A DNA stretch of 64,000 nt from Pedobacter sp. Leaf216 (GCF_001421515.1 NZ_LMKM01000037.1:62001-126000), one strand, 5' to 3'. Shown: positions 50,349-59,201, numbered from the stretch's first letter. The notes: generated by a model from the letters alone, not told the origin. Translations and numbers: made by a program.

Positions 50349-50669
50349 CTAAGCCAGTTGCTTGTTTAATTTTTCTGCCAATACTGATTTTGGAACAGCA
50401 CCAACTTGTTTATCTACAACCTGACCATCTTTAAAGTATAATAAAGCCGGAATGTTACGGATACCAAACTGCATTGAAATTTGAGGGTTGTTATCAACGT
50501 TTACTTTTCCAACTACCGCTTTACCATCATATTCTTTAGCGATTTCTTCTACTACTGGACCAACCATGCGACAAGGGCCACACCATTCTGCCCAAAAATC
50601 TACTAATACGGGTTTATCTGATTTTAATACAAGCTCCTCGAAGTTTGCATCTGTGATTTCTAATGCCAT
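50349..50669 (-). CDS. trxA: thioredoxin
   Basis: A 106-residue thioredoxin with the WCGPC active site (Cys30, Cys33) in VDFWAEWCGPCRMVGPV, the cis-proline in RNIPALLYFKDG, and the normal length. It reduces disulfides of cytosolic proteins such as ribonucleotide reductase and peroxiredoxins. I chose the ATG at 50669 (MALEITDANF) over an in-frame upstream one at 50690; a TATATTTG element lies 19 bases before it and would be inside the longer reading frame's leader. Confidence 0.97.
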   Translation of the reverse strand: MALEITDANFEELVLKSDKPVLVDFWAEWCGPCRMVGPVVEEIAKEYDGKAVVGKVNVDNNPQISMQFGIRNIPALLYFKDGQVVDKQVGAVPKSVLAEKLNKQLA

Positions 50670-50687
50670 AATTATTTTTTTTATGTT

Positions 50688-50695
50688 CAAATATA
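50688..50695 (-). promoter_or_regulatory. -7 promoter element of trxA
   Basis: On the minus strand TATATTTG, with a TTGG about 21 bases upstream that fits the -33 box. It is 19 bases before the chosen ATG. Confidence 0.5.
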
Positions 50696-50823
50696 TGTAT
50701 TCAATTGTAATGCCAACACATTTCCAATGTCAATTTGACATTATTCTGAGGTAGAGGCAGGAAGCGGTATGCGTGGGGCGGTTAGCGTTAACAAGCTAAA
50801 CGCATATCGCTAAGCGCCAAACG

Positions 50824-53800
50824 TTAGTTTAATTTGTAATTTACAACATTCAATCCGAGCAATTGTTCCAAAAACTTATTGTTCGGGTTTATCTTTAGGT
50901 TTTTTGATGGCAAATCGAGCATAATTTCTTTTTCACGGTCAAAAATTGCGAAGTTAAGATGGCAGTTCTGCTGCTCGGAGTTTGCCTTATTGTCTGCTAA
51001 TATTGCTTCAATTTCGCGCATCAGTTGATCGTTAACCCGCTCAATCGGCACCTGTATCGTTAAACTTTTAGCCAGTTTATCCCTCAGTTCAGACATGAGG
51101 TTAATCGCTGTTATTTTAAACTCCCAATCGCCTGCTTTACCGAAACGCTCTCCTACCCTTCCTCTAATCTGTAAAAAGTATCCCTCTGTTAAAAAAGATT
51201 TAAACTTTAAAAAGTCTTCTCCGAAAAGGGCCATTTCGCTGGCATCATCATAATCTTCGAACACGAAAGTACCAAAGGGTTTACCTGTTTTGGTAATCCG
51301 TTGTGATGCCGTAACCACTAAACCTCCAACACAGAGCTCGCGGTTTTTCAGTTTCTCAAATTCAGCTAAAACTTCTTCATTGTTATCGCCCATGCGCACT
51401 TTGTTGATGATACTCAGCTGCCTTACGCCATGTGTACAGAATTTATCAAGTTCAAGTTTGTAATTATCCAACGGGTGGCCGGAAAGGAAAATCCCGATGG
51501 CATCTTTTTCATACTTCAACCTGTCCATTAAAGCCCATTCTGGCGAAACCGGCAAACTTGGTTCTAAAATTAAGTCAGCTTTAGATCCACCGAACAATGA
51601 TGCCTGCGAAGTGCTTTCGTTATTCTGAAAATCGTTGGCATATTTAATAATCTTTTCAATACCATTCATTTTATCATTGGGGCCGATATAGAAATATTGT
51701 GCCCTATGCCCTCCAAATGCATCAAATGCGCCACTATATACAAAACTCTCGTATGCTTTTTTATTCACAATACGGGTGTTAGAACGTTTTGCAAAATCGT
51801 AAACGTTGCTGTATGGGCCATTGCTCAATCTTTCCTCTATAATACTTTCTACCGCTTTTTCGCCCACACCTTTTACTGCCGACATACCAAAACGGACTTC
51901 GCCTTTGGCATTAACCGAAAATTTAAGGTCAGATTCGTTTACATCAGGCCCCAATACGGTAACACTCATCTGGCGGCATTCTTCCATAAAGAAAGCCACC
52001 TGCTTAATATCGCTCATGTTGTTCGATAGTACCGCAGCCATATACTCAGCAGGGTAATGCGCTTTTAAATAGGCTGTTTGATAGGCAATCCAAGCATAAC
52101 AGGTGGAGTGCGATTTATTGAAAGCATAGGATGCAAATGCTTCCCAATCTTTCCATATTTTTTCTAAAGTTGTGGCATCATGACCTTTTTCGGCCGCTTG
52201 TTTCACAAACTTTGGTTTCATTTTATCCAGTACGTCTTTTTGCTTTTTACCCATTGCCTTACGCAGTACGTCGGCCTCACCTTTGGTAAAGCCTGCCAGT
52301 TTCTGCGATAAAAGCATCACCTGCTCCTGGTAAACGGTAATTCCGTAGGTTTCTTTTAAATATTCTTCACAGGCATCCAAATCGTACTTAATTTCTTCTT
52401 CACCATTTTTACGGCGAACGAAACTCGGAATGTACTCCATCGGTCCTGGGCGATATAACGCATTCATCGCAATTAAATCGTCGAAAACTGTTGGCTTCAG
52501 TTCCTTCATGTATTTCTGCATCCCCGGACTCTCATACTGGAAGATACCGATTGTTTCGCCACGCTGAAAGAGTTCGTACGTAAGTACATCATCGATCGGA
52601 AAATTATCAGGATCAAGATCGATACCGAACCGTTTTTTAACCAGTTTTACGGTATCTTTTATCAGCGTAAGGGTTTTTAAACCCAAAAAGTCCATTTTTA
52701 ATAAACCCGCGCTCTCTACAACGGAGTTATCAAACTGGGTAACATATAAATCAGAATCCTTTGCGGTAGATACGGGCACGAAATTGGTAATATCACTCGG
52801 CGTAATAATTACCCCGCAGGCATGAATTCCTGTATTCCTTAACGATCCCTCTAAAATCTGCGCCTGTTGGATGGTTTCGGCACTTAAATCTTTTAAACCG
52901 CCTAAGTTTTTCAACTCCACCACCCGTTCGTATTCATCCGGGCGAAGCGATTCTTTAAGCGTTTTCTCATCCAGGTTGAAGATTTTTGCGAGCTTCATGT
53001 TCGGAATCAGCTTTGCAATTTTATCGGCTTCGAAAAGTGGCAGATCCAATACCCTCGCGGTATCGCGGATAGAAGATTTTGCCGCCATTGTACCATATGT
53101 GATGATTTGCGCAACCTGACTGGAACCGTATTTATTAATTACATATTCCATCACACGGCCACGGCCCTCATCATCAAAATCGATATCAATATCGGGCATG
53201 GATACACGATCCGGATTTAAGAAACGCTCAAAAAGGAGATCGTACTTAATCGGATCGATATTGGTAATCCACAAACAATAGGCAACCACCGAGCCGGCTG
53301 CAGAACCCCGGCCAGGCCCCACCGAAACATCCCTGCGGCGTGCCTCGGCAATAAAATCCTGTACAATTAAAAAGTAACCCGGATAACCCGTTTTTTCAAT
53401 GGTTTGTAATTCGAAGTCTAAACGTTCGGTAACTTCGGGTGTTAAAACACCATAACGTTTTTTTGCTCCTTCGTAAGTGAGGTGGCGCAAAAACTTATTC
53501 TCACCGCGCTTTCCTCCATCGGCTTCATCTTCTTCGACCAAAAATTCTTCAGGAATATCGAATTTAGGTAAGAGTACTTCGCGGGCAAGTTTATAAATTT
53601 CTATTTTATCTACAATCTCTTGAATATTTACAATCGCCTCTGGTAAATCGGCAAAAAGTGCTTTCATTTCATCACCAGATTTGAAATAGTATTCCTGATT
53701 GGGCAGTCCATAACGGTAACCCCGGCCGCGACCAATTGGTGTAGCCTGTTTTTCGCCGTCTTTTACACAAAGCAAAATATCGTGCGCATTCGCATCTTTT

Positions 53801-55257
53801 TTGTTAATGTAATAGGTATTGTTGGTAGCCACCAGTTTAACGGTATGTTTGCGTGCCAGGGCTATTAATGATTCGTTTACACGGTTTTCATCTTCCTGAT
53901 TGTGGCGCATTACTTCCACATAGAAATCATCGCCAAACATGTTTTTCCACCAAATTAAAGCTTCTTCGGCCTGGGTTTCACCCATGTTTAAGATTTTGTT
54001 CGAAATCTCACCAGAAAGGTTACCCGATAATACTATAATATCATCTTTATAATGCTCAATTATCTGCCTATCAATACGGGGCACATAATAAAAACCCTTG
54101 GTATAGGCGATAGATGACATTTTAGCCAAATTGTGATAGCCTTTTTTATTTTTAGCCAACAACACCATCTGGTAACCATTGTCTTTAGCGGTTCTGTCAA
54201 GATGGTTATTACAAACAAAAAACTCAACTCCAACAATAGGGGTCATTACCACCTCTGTAGGTCGTTCGCCAGCTTCAATGGCGGCGGCATTTTTTGCTTC
54301 TGCGGCTTTATTATGGTTTAAAACCTGGTTTACAAAATGGAAAGCACCCATCATATTCGCGTGATCCGTCATCGCAACGGCAGGCATTTTCTGTGCTGCT
54401 GTAGCTTTAATCAAATCGGGGATGCTAATGGTACTTTGCAATACCGAAAACTGGGTATGGTTATGCAAGTGCACAAAAGTTGCGGCGGCAAGTTCCTGTT
54501 TATTCCCGGCAAGTTCTTGTTTGGAAATTCCTCCGCCTTCAGCTTTTTGTAAACGCTTACGAATTTCATCCGAAGCAGCTTTTAAATTAATATGTTTTAA
54601 ACCAACACCCTCAATAGTAGCCGGATTTACTTCTCTAAAACGGGGAAAGTATGCTACATCAACCTGTAATTCTTCTTTCTTAAAAACTTCTCTTTTTACC
54701 AGCTCCAAAAAACAACGCGTGGTTGCTTCCACATCGGCGGTAGCGTTGTGTGCCTCGTTAAAAGGAACACCGAACAAATAAGAATGCAGCTCGGTTAAGG
54801 TTGGCAATTTAAATTTACCGCCCCTACCTCCGGGCAATTGCAACAACTGCGCGGTAACTTCGGTACACGTATCTAAAACAGGCATTTCTGCCAAGCGGTT
54901 AGCAACACCAAAACGGTGAAATTCGCAGCCCATAATGTTAACATCAAAGCCAATATTCTGACCTACAATAAACTTGGCCTTATTTAAAACCTCATTAAAC
55001 TTAGCCAGCATTTCATCAAAACCAATACCTTGTTCGGCAGCAAGTTCAGTAGAAATACCGTGAATCCGCTCTGCATCATAGGGAATGTTAAATCCCTCTG
55101 GTTTAACGAGATAATCCTGATGTTCAACCAATCTCCCCATCTCATCGTGCAATTGCCAGGCAATCTGTATACAACGCGGCCAGTTATCCGTATCGGTAAT
55201 GGGTGCATTGTAATTGCGGGGCAAACCCGTGGTTTCAGTATCAAAAATTAAGTACAT
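50824..55257 (-). CDS. dnaE: DNA polymerase III alpha subunit with fused N-terminal proofreading exonuclease
   Basis: The replicative polymerase, 1477 residues against about 1160-1260 for usual DnaE. Residues 1-185 are a DnaQ-like 3'-5' exonuclease with Asp6/Glu8 (FDTETTG), Asp105 (GQNIGFDVN) and His170/Asp175 (HNATADVEAT). After a linker with the duplicate KQELAGNKQELA, the PHP domain starts at 261 (FVHLHNHTQFS). Polymerase motifs VGPGRGSAAGSVVAY and MPDIDIDFDDEGRG, the helix-hairpin-helix and the OB domain follow, ending in the beta-clamp-binding part. All catalytic residues of both nuclease and polymerase look intact. Monocistronic. Confidence 0.96.
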   Translation of the reverse strand: MYLIFDTETTGLPRNYNAPITDTDNWPRCIQIAWQLHDEMGRLVEHQDYLVKPEGFNIPYDAERIHGISTELAAEQGIGFDEMLAKFNEVLNKAKFIVGQNIGFDVNIMGCEFHRFGVANRLAEMPVLDTCTEVTAQLLQLPGGRGGKFKLPTLTELHSYLFGVPFNEAHNATADVEATTRCFLELVKREVFKKEELQVDVAYFPRFREVNPATIEGVGLKHINLKAASDEIRKRLQKAEGGGISKQELAGNKQELAAATFVHLHNHTQFSVLQSTISIPDLIKATAAQKMPAVAMTDHANMMGAFHFVNQVLNHNKAAEAKNAAAIEAGERPTEVVMTPIVGVEFFVCNNHLDRTAKDNGYQMVLLAKNKKGYHNLAKMSSIAYTKGFYYVPRIDRQIIEHYKDDIIVLSGNLSGEISNKILNMGETQAEEALIWWKNMFGDDFYVEVMRHNQEDENRVNESLIALARKHTVKLVATNNTYYINKKDANAHDILLCVKDGEKQATPIGRGRGYRYGLPNQEYYFKSGDEMKALFADLPEAIVNIQEIVDKIEIYKLAREVLLPKFDIPEEFLVEEDEADGGKRGENKFLRHLTYEGAKKRYGVLTPEVTERLDFELQTIEKTGYPGYFLIVQDFIAEARRRDVSVGPGRGSAAGSVVAYCLWITNIDPIKYDLLFERFLNPDRVSMPDIDIDFDDEGRGRVMEYVINKYGSSQVAQIITYGTMAAKSSIRDTARVLDLPLFEADKIAKLIPNMKLAKIFNLDEKTLKESLRPDEYERVVELKNLGGLKDLSAETIQQAQILEGSLRNTGIHACGVIITPSDITNFVPVSTAKDSDLYVTQFDNSVVESAGLLKMDFLGLKTLTLIKDTVKLVKKRFGIDLDPDNFPIDDVLTYELFQRGETIGIFQYESPGMQKYMKELKPTVFDDLIAMNALYRPGPMEYIPSFVRRKNGEEEIKYDLDACEEYLKETYGITVYQEQVMLLSQKLAGFTKGEADVLRKAMGKKQKDVLDKMKPKFVKQAAEKGHDATTLEKIWKDWEAFASYAFNKSHSTCYAWIAYQTAYLKAHYPAEYMAAVLSNNMSDIKQVAFFMEECRQMSVTVLGPDVNESDLKFSVNAKGEVRFGMSAVKGVGEKAVESIIEERLSNGPYSNVYDFAKRSNTRIVNKKAYESFVYSGAFDAFGGHRAQYFYIGPNDKMNGIEKIIKYANDFQNNESTSQASLFGGSKADLILEPSLPVSPEWALMDRLKYEKDAIGIFLSGHPLDNYKLELDKFCTHGVRQLSIINKVRMGDNNEEVLAEFEKLKNRELCVGGLVVTASQRITKTGKPFGTFVFEDYDDASEMALFGEDFLKFKSFLTEGYFLQIRGRVGERFGKAGDWEFKITAINLMSELRDKLAKSLTIQVPIERVNDQLMREIEAILADNKANSEQQNCHLNFAIFDREKEIMLDLPSKNLKINPNNKFLEQLLGLNVVNYKLN

Positions 55258-55362
55258 AGTGTGCGGTAAAGAATTAACCGTTTAGAAATAATAACGGTTC
55301 TTCAAAAATAAGGAATTTGAGGATTGAAGTTGTCAGGATTTTATCAACAAAATGTGACGAAC

Positions 55363-55577
55363 AAACCTCGCAGGTTTTTGAAACCTGCGAGGTTTAAAAA
55401 GGATGTGTACAAACTTCAACTAATACTTATTTAAGAGCAGATGAAGTTTTGTTACGCTAAGTTTAATAGTCCTCTTTTGTAACGAGGATTATTAAAGTAC
55501 GCATTTTTAATGCGAAAATAATTGCTTAAAGAGCGTTGAAATCGCTTTACTCGTACATCCTCGTTACAAACGAGGAC
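55363..55577. repeat. palindromes between dnaE and the lipocalin gene
   Basis: The gap holds AAACCTCGCAGGTTT (55363) / AAACCTGCGAGGTTT (55381) in perfect inversion, and two family F hairpins: CCTCTTTTGTAACGAGG at 55471 and CCTCGTTACAAACGAGG near 55560, separated by GCATTTTTAATGCG and GCGTTGAAATCGC. Family F also occurs at 33.35 kb. I see no gene in 55258-55683. Confidence 0.75.
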
Positions 55578-55683
55578 GAGGTAGTTATTTCAACTAGTAT
55601 TTCGACAAGCAAAAGGATTAAAAACTTATATTATCGAGACTTGAATAAGCGCAATCTTAAATATGCCGCTGCATTGAGGCAAT

Positions 55684-56133
55684 TTAATGCTCCTGGCTCA
55701 CCAGTTCGCTAACCTCATACCCTTTCAGTCTGCACCTTTCGATGATATGTACCAACAAATCGGCTTCCATTTTAGGCTCTCTTGCCATAATAAACAGGTA
55801 TTTCTCGTCTGGGTGACCTACCACAACATAACTATAATCGTTGGCCAGTTCGATAATCCAGTAACCAATTTTAAATGGCCATAAAAACTGGGCTTTCATA
55901 TCGCCATCGGGTTTTTCTGTATCAAAAAACAGTTTCGAAGTGATCGATTTTTCCTCCGGCTTCCCCTCCTTATGGTAAGTAGTATACACATCGAAATGAT
56001 CATCATCAGCCAAAGTATAGGTTTCGGTAGTTTGCTTCCAATGTTTATCCATTAAAGTAGGAATTGAGTATAACGAATACCATTTACCTTCAAAGGCTTT
56101 ATAATCGATTTCTGAAATGGGCTTGTTTTCCAT
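55684..56133 (-). CDS. lipocalin family protein
   Basis: A 149-residue protein without a clear signal peptide. The lipocalin GxW signature is at FEGKWYSLYSIPTLMD (about residues 14-29), with MKAQFLWPFKIGYWIIELAN, YSYVVVGHPDEKYLFIMARE and the closing strand and helix as in Blc-type lipocalins (about 175 residues with signal). Blc proteins bind lysophospholipids at the outer membrane. Here no lipobox is visible, so it may be cytosolic, or its N-terminus lies upstream unseen. Confidence 0.83.
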   Translation of the reverse strand: MENKPISEIDYKAFEGKWYSLYSIPTLMDKHWKQTTETYTLADDDHFDVYTTYHKEGKPEEKSITSKLFFDTEKPDGDMKAQFLWPFKIGYWIIELANDYSYVVVGHPDEKYLFIMAREPKMEADLLVHIIERCRLKGYEVSELVSQEH

Positions 56134-56326
56134 GGATTTAGTTTATTGAATAACTTCAATTACGGAATAAGGTTTTAATTAAATTGCTATTTCGGCACCT
56201 ATCTATTTTATTAAATGATTTAGCCACTGAAACACGGAAAATTTTATCTCCAGCCTTTCATCATCGATTTTTTTACTTCCAGTATCGATTTCTTCCTTTC
56301 CAGTATCAATTGCACCCTTGCTGAAT

Positions 56327-56569
56327 CTATTGCAAACGCTTCACTATCGACTTCGTAAGTTTCAGCATCGTTTGCGTAAGCTTCAGTATCGATTGCGTAA
56401 GCTTTAGTGTCGATTGTGTAAGTTTCAGTATCGATTGCGTAAGCTTCAGTATCGATTGCGTAAGCTTCAGTATCAATTGCGTAAGCTTCAGTATCGATTG
56501 TGTAAGTTTCAGCATCGATTGCCCTGGATACAATCTTAATTGATGCATTAACAAAGCATCAAATTGCAT
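56327..56569 (-). CDS. possible heptad-repeat peptide across the 21-bp array
   Basis: An 80-residue frame starting MQFDALLMHQLRLYPGQSML and continuing with about eight (LKLTQSI) units. No promoter element or known family. I regard coding as unlikely, since the repeat keeps other frames open as well; it is listed only because the heptad pattern would give an amphipathic helix if translated. Confidence 0.15.
   Translation of the reverse strand: MQFDALLMHQLRLYPGQSMLKLTQSILKLTQLILKLTQSILKLTQSILKLTQSTLKLTQSILKLTQTMLKLTKSIVKRLQ
56338..56526. repeat. 21-bp tandem repeat, nine units
   Basis: Nine exact-length units from 56338 (consensus GCTTCAGTATCGATTGCGTA plus A), diverged at one to four positions each, with decayed copies back to about 56260. 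Because 21 is divisible by three, several frames stay open: on the minus strand it reads as a heptad repeat (LKLTQSI). It fills most of the gap between the lipocalin and mdh genes. Confidence 0.9.
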
Positions 56570-56663
56570 GACGATAAAGTTTTCAGAAAAGGATTTTTAA
56601 ACCTTATATTTATTTCTACCTTCGATTAATATTTAACGATAGCAAACCATTAAAATAAAATAT

Positions 56664-57602
56664 ATGAAAGTAACGGTTGTTGGCGCAGGCGCAGTTGGTG
56701 CCACTTGTGCAGATAATATTGCCCGCAAAGAATTGGCAAACGAGCTTGTTCTGTTAGATATTAAAGAGGGCTTTGCCGAAGGTAAAGCCATCGACATGAT
56801 GCAAACCGCAACTTTATTGGGTTTCGACACAAAAATTACCGGTGTTACCGGCGATTACAGCAAAACAGCTGGTTCTGATGTTGTTGTAATCACTTCTGGC
56901 TTGCCACGCAAACCTGGAATGACCAGGGAAGAGCTGATTGGCATTAATGCCGGCATTGTAAAAGGCGTTGCCGAAAATATTTTAAAATTCTCCCCAGAAG
57001 CCATTTTCATCGTAATCAGTAACCCGATGGATACCATGACTTACCTCGCCCTAAAATCGCTCGGATTACCTAAAAACCGCTTGATTGGCATGGGTGGAAC
57101 ACTTGATAGCTCGCGTTTTAAATTCTATTTATCTCAGGCTTTAAATTGCAATCCCAATGATTTACAGGGTTTCGTAATCGGTGGGCATGGCGATACCACC
57201 ATGATTCCTTTAACCCGTTTGGCTACTTACCAAAGTTTACCCGTAAGTAATTTATTAGATAAAGAAACACTTGATAAAGTTGCATCCGATACCATGGTTG
57301 GTGGTGCTACTCTAACCGGATTAATCGGTACCTCTGCCTGGTATGCACCCGGTGCCGCAGGTGCCGCATTGGTTGAAGCCATTTTACGCGACGAGAAAAA
57401 ACTGTTTACCTGTTGCGTTTCACTCGAAGGAGAATACGGCCAGGAAGATATCTGCCTCGGTGTACCTGTAATTATTGGCCGTAACGGTTGGGAAAAAATT
57501 ATCGATTTTAAATTAACCGATGATGAACAGGCAGCCTTTAATAAAAGTGCTGATGCCGTAAGAAACATGAATAGCGTACTGGTAGAAATGAAACTGGTTT
57601 AA
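56664..57602 (+). CDS. mdh: malate dehydrogenase
   Basis: NAD-dependent malate to oxaloacetate conversion in the TCA cycle. A 312-residue LDH-like MDH: GAGAVGATCADNIA at residues 7-20, catalytic His175 (VIGGHGDTTM), Asp148 (TLDSSRF), and substrate arginines Arg82, Arg88 and Arg151. Arg82 in GLPRKPGMTRE is the MDH-type specificity residue where LDH has Gln. Monocistronic, with a TACCTTCG promoter-like element about 40 bases upstream. Confidence 0.97.
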   Translation: MKVTVVGAGAVGATCADNIARKELANELVLLDIKEGFAEGKAIDMMQTATLLGFDTKITGVTGDYSKTAGSDVVVITSGLPRKPGMTREELIGINAGIVKGVAENILKFSPEAIFIVISNPMDTMTYLALKSLGLPKNRLIGMGGTLDSSRFKFYLSQALNCNPNDLQGFVIGGHGDTTMIPLTRLATYQSLPVSNLLDKETLDKVASDTMVGGATLTGLIGTSAWYAPGAAGAALVEAILRDEKKLFTCCVSLEGEYGQEDICLGVPVIIGRNGWEKIIDFKLTDDEQAAFNKSADAVRNMNSVLVEMKLV

Positions 57603-57631
57603 TACGGTTTATTTTTCACCACGGAAACGCA

Positions 57632-57671
57632 GAAGCACGGAATAGATTGTTATCCGTGTGTTCCGTGCTTC
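57632..57671 (+). terminator. terminator after mdh, made from the CACGG repeat
   Basis: GAAGCACGGAA / TTCCGTGCTTC stem around an 18-base loop, with CCACGGAA and TTCCGTGG forming an outer extension, and nine T after it. The CACGG motif is a dispersed repeat (also at 33.3, 56.2, 59.2 and 59.5 kb), here shaped into a terminator. Confidence 0.8.
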
Positions 57672-57746
57672 CGTGGCTATTTTTTTTTGCACTTAAATAC
57701 TTGTCACCCTAAGTATAAAAGAAAGGGCATAGACATCAACAAAATA

Positions 57747-58172
57747 ATGAAATCAATTTCAATTCCCTTAAAGCTTATAAATTTACAAGATGATGGTTTC
57801 CATCTTTTACTGGAAGTTATCGTTTTTAAAGAAAAACATTTTGCTGTTCTAGATACCGGTGCATCAAGAAGCGTATTCGATAAATCATTAATCGAAAAAC
57901 ATCTCTCCGAAACGTTACAGGTATCAGATGAGATTAACGCCGCTACTCTTTTTACCACCACAACCACCATTCAGGCTACCATCCCCGAACTCAAAATTGG
58001 TTCTTTAAAGATCAAAAACTACGAAACAGTTGCTTTCGATCTCCAATCGGTTAGCGAAACTTACCAGCAATTTGGCCACCCCCCTATTATAAGCATTATC
58101 GGTGGAGATATTTTAATGCAGTATAAAGCCGTTATAAATTATGATAAAATGATTTTAAGACTTTATAAATAA
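57747..58172 (+). CDS. single-domain retropepsin-like aspartic protease
   Basis: A 141-residue cytosolic protein with AVLDTGASRSVFD (Asp36 in the DTGA motif), hydrophobic strands ahead of it (GFHLLLEVIVFKEKHF) and the second hydrophobic-hydrophobic-Gly (IISIIGGDILMQYKAVINYD). This is the pattern of retropepsin-like clan AA proteases, one Asp per chain, acting as dimers. The ATG at 57747 is used; a 20-residue TTG extension lacks conservation. Five bases separate it from the haemoglobin gene, so the two are co-transcribed. Confidence 0.82.
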   Translation: MKSISIPLKLINLQDDGFHLLLEVIVFKEKHFAVLDTGASRSVFDKSLIEKHLSETLQVSDEINAATLFTTTTTIQATIPELKIGSLKIKNYETVAFDLQSVSETYQQFGHPPIISIIGGDILMQYKAVINYDKMILRLYK

Positions 58173-58177
58173 AGGCA

Positions 58178-58573
58178 ATGAAAAAGGACATCAACGACAG
58201 GAATGATATTGTTCTTTTAGTGGATACTTTTTACCAGAATGTTTCGCTTAACAAGGCTATAGGCCCAATATTTACCGATGTTGCTAAAGTAAACTGGGAA
58301 CATCACCTGCCTAAAATGTACGATTTTTGGGAAAGTATTCTTTTCGGTATGGCAACTTACAAAGGCAACCCCATGCTTACTCATTTTGCACTGAACGAAA
58401 AAACTCCCTTGCAAACTGAGGCATTCGACACCTGGAAAAACCTCTTTTATAATACCGTAGATGATTTATTTACCGGCCCGAATGCTGAGTTGATTAAACA
58501 AAAAGCACAATCTATTGCCGATTTAATGCATTATAAGATTAATTCGGCCCCACCGAAAATCAGAATTGTTTAA
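58178..58573 (+). CDS. group III truncated haemoglobin
   Basis: A 131-residue haem protein of the TrHb3 group. Tyr19 (VDTFYQNV, the B10 tyrosine), a helix-E part WEHHLPKMYDFWESILFG, and proximal His69 (GNPMLTHFALN) followed by the PLQTEAFDTWKNLF segment match the Campylobacter Ctb pattern. These globins handle NO or peroxide or bind oxygen tightly. Located right after the retropepsin-like gene; terminator AAAGCAGT/ACTGCTTT starts at its stop. Confidence 0.9.
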   Translation: MKKDINDRNDIVLLVDTFYQNVSLNKAIGPIFTDVAKVNWEHHLPKMYDFWESILFGMATYKGNPMLTHFALNEKTPLQTEAFDTWKNLFYNTVDDLFTGPNAELIKQKAQSIADLMHYKINSAPPKIRIV

Positions 58574-58602
58574 AGCAGTTTCTCTTTGATTTACACTGCT
58601 TT
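58572..58602 (+). terminator. terminator after the globin gene
   Basis: AAAGCAGT / ACTGCTTT with a 15-base loop and a weak ATTATT tail. It overlaps the globin stop codon. Confidence 0.6.
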
Positions 58603-58606
58603 ATTA

Positions 58607-58635
58607 TTAAATTTAGTTAACCAAACTAAATTTAA
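58607..58635 (+). promoter_or_regulatory. perfect 12-bp inverted repeat next to the SRPBCC start
   Basis: TTAAATTTAGTT / AACTAAATTTAA around the spacer AACCA. It ends two bases before the ATG at 58638, thus it covers where a ribosome or a start-proximal promoter would sit. It may be an operator or a translation-blocking hairpin. Confidence 0.55.
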
Positions 58636-58637
58636 TC

Positions 58638-59171
58638 ATGAAATTTCTCAAAATCTTATTAGCGATTATCGTCGTACTGGCAATAATTATCATTGGAGGC
58701 AGCTTCCTCTTACCAAAAAGTTATATTGTGAGCAGATCTACGGTGATCAATGCTGCTGATAGTGTGATTTACAAAAACATCGCAGATTACAATGAATTTT
58801 ACAAATGGAATGTATGGTCTAAAATGGATCCACAAGCGAAAGTAACCATTACAGGCACTATTGCAACCCCTGGTCACCTTTACCAGTGGAACGGAGAAAA
58901 AAGTGGCAACGGACAAATGAAAATCAATAAAGTTGATGTCAATAAAATGGTAGATATGGAATTGAAATTCATTAAACCAATGGAAAGTGTAGCCGATACC
59001 CGATTCGATATCACAAAAGAAACCAATGGAAATAAAGTAATCTGGACCATGAGCGGAGAAAGCAAAGGAATAATAAATAAATGGTTTGGCTTATTTATGG
59101 ACAAAATGATCGGCAAAGATTTTGAAGACGGATTAAAATCACTAAAAGAAAAATCAGAAAAAGGTGTTTAA
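58638..59171 (+). CDS. SRPBCC (polyketide cyclase/START-like) protein with membrane anchor
   Basis: A 177-residue protein: one N-terminal membrane segment (residues 4-24, LKILLAIIVVLAIIIIGGSF) then a START/AHSA1-like domain, SKSYIVSRSTVINAADSVIY, DYNEFYKWNVWSKMDPQAKV, YQWNGEKSGNGQMKINKVDV and NKVIWTMSGESKG. SRPBCC domains bind hydrophobic ligands. The DYNEFYKWNVWSKMDP motif is the classic polyketide cyclase 2 phrase. Start context: a perfect inverted repeat two bases upstream. Confidence 0.85.
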   Translation: MKFLKILLAIIVVLAIIIIGGSFLLPKSYIVSRSTVINAADSVIYKNIADYNEFYKWNVWSKMDPQAKVTITGTIATPGHLYQWNGEKSGNGQMKINKVDVNKMVDMELKFIKPMESVADTRFDITKETNGNKVIWTMSGESKGIINKWFGLFMDKMIGKDFEDGLKSLKEKSEKGV

Positions 59172-59201
59172 TTGTTTTTGTAATTTAAGGTAGCGCGTAG
59201 A

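Noticed and set aside
51697..52029. 110-residue frame antisense to dnaE, and other long antisense frames there
   Set aside because: They are shadows of a well-conserved coding region on the other strand.
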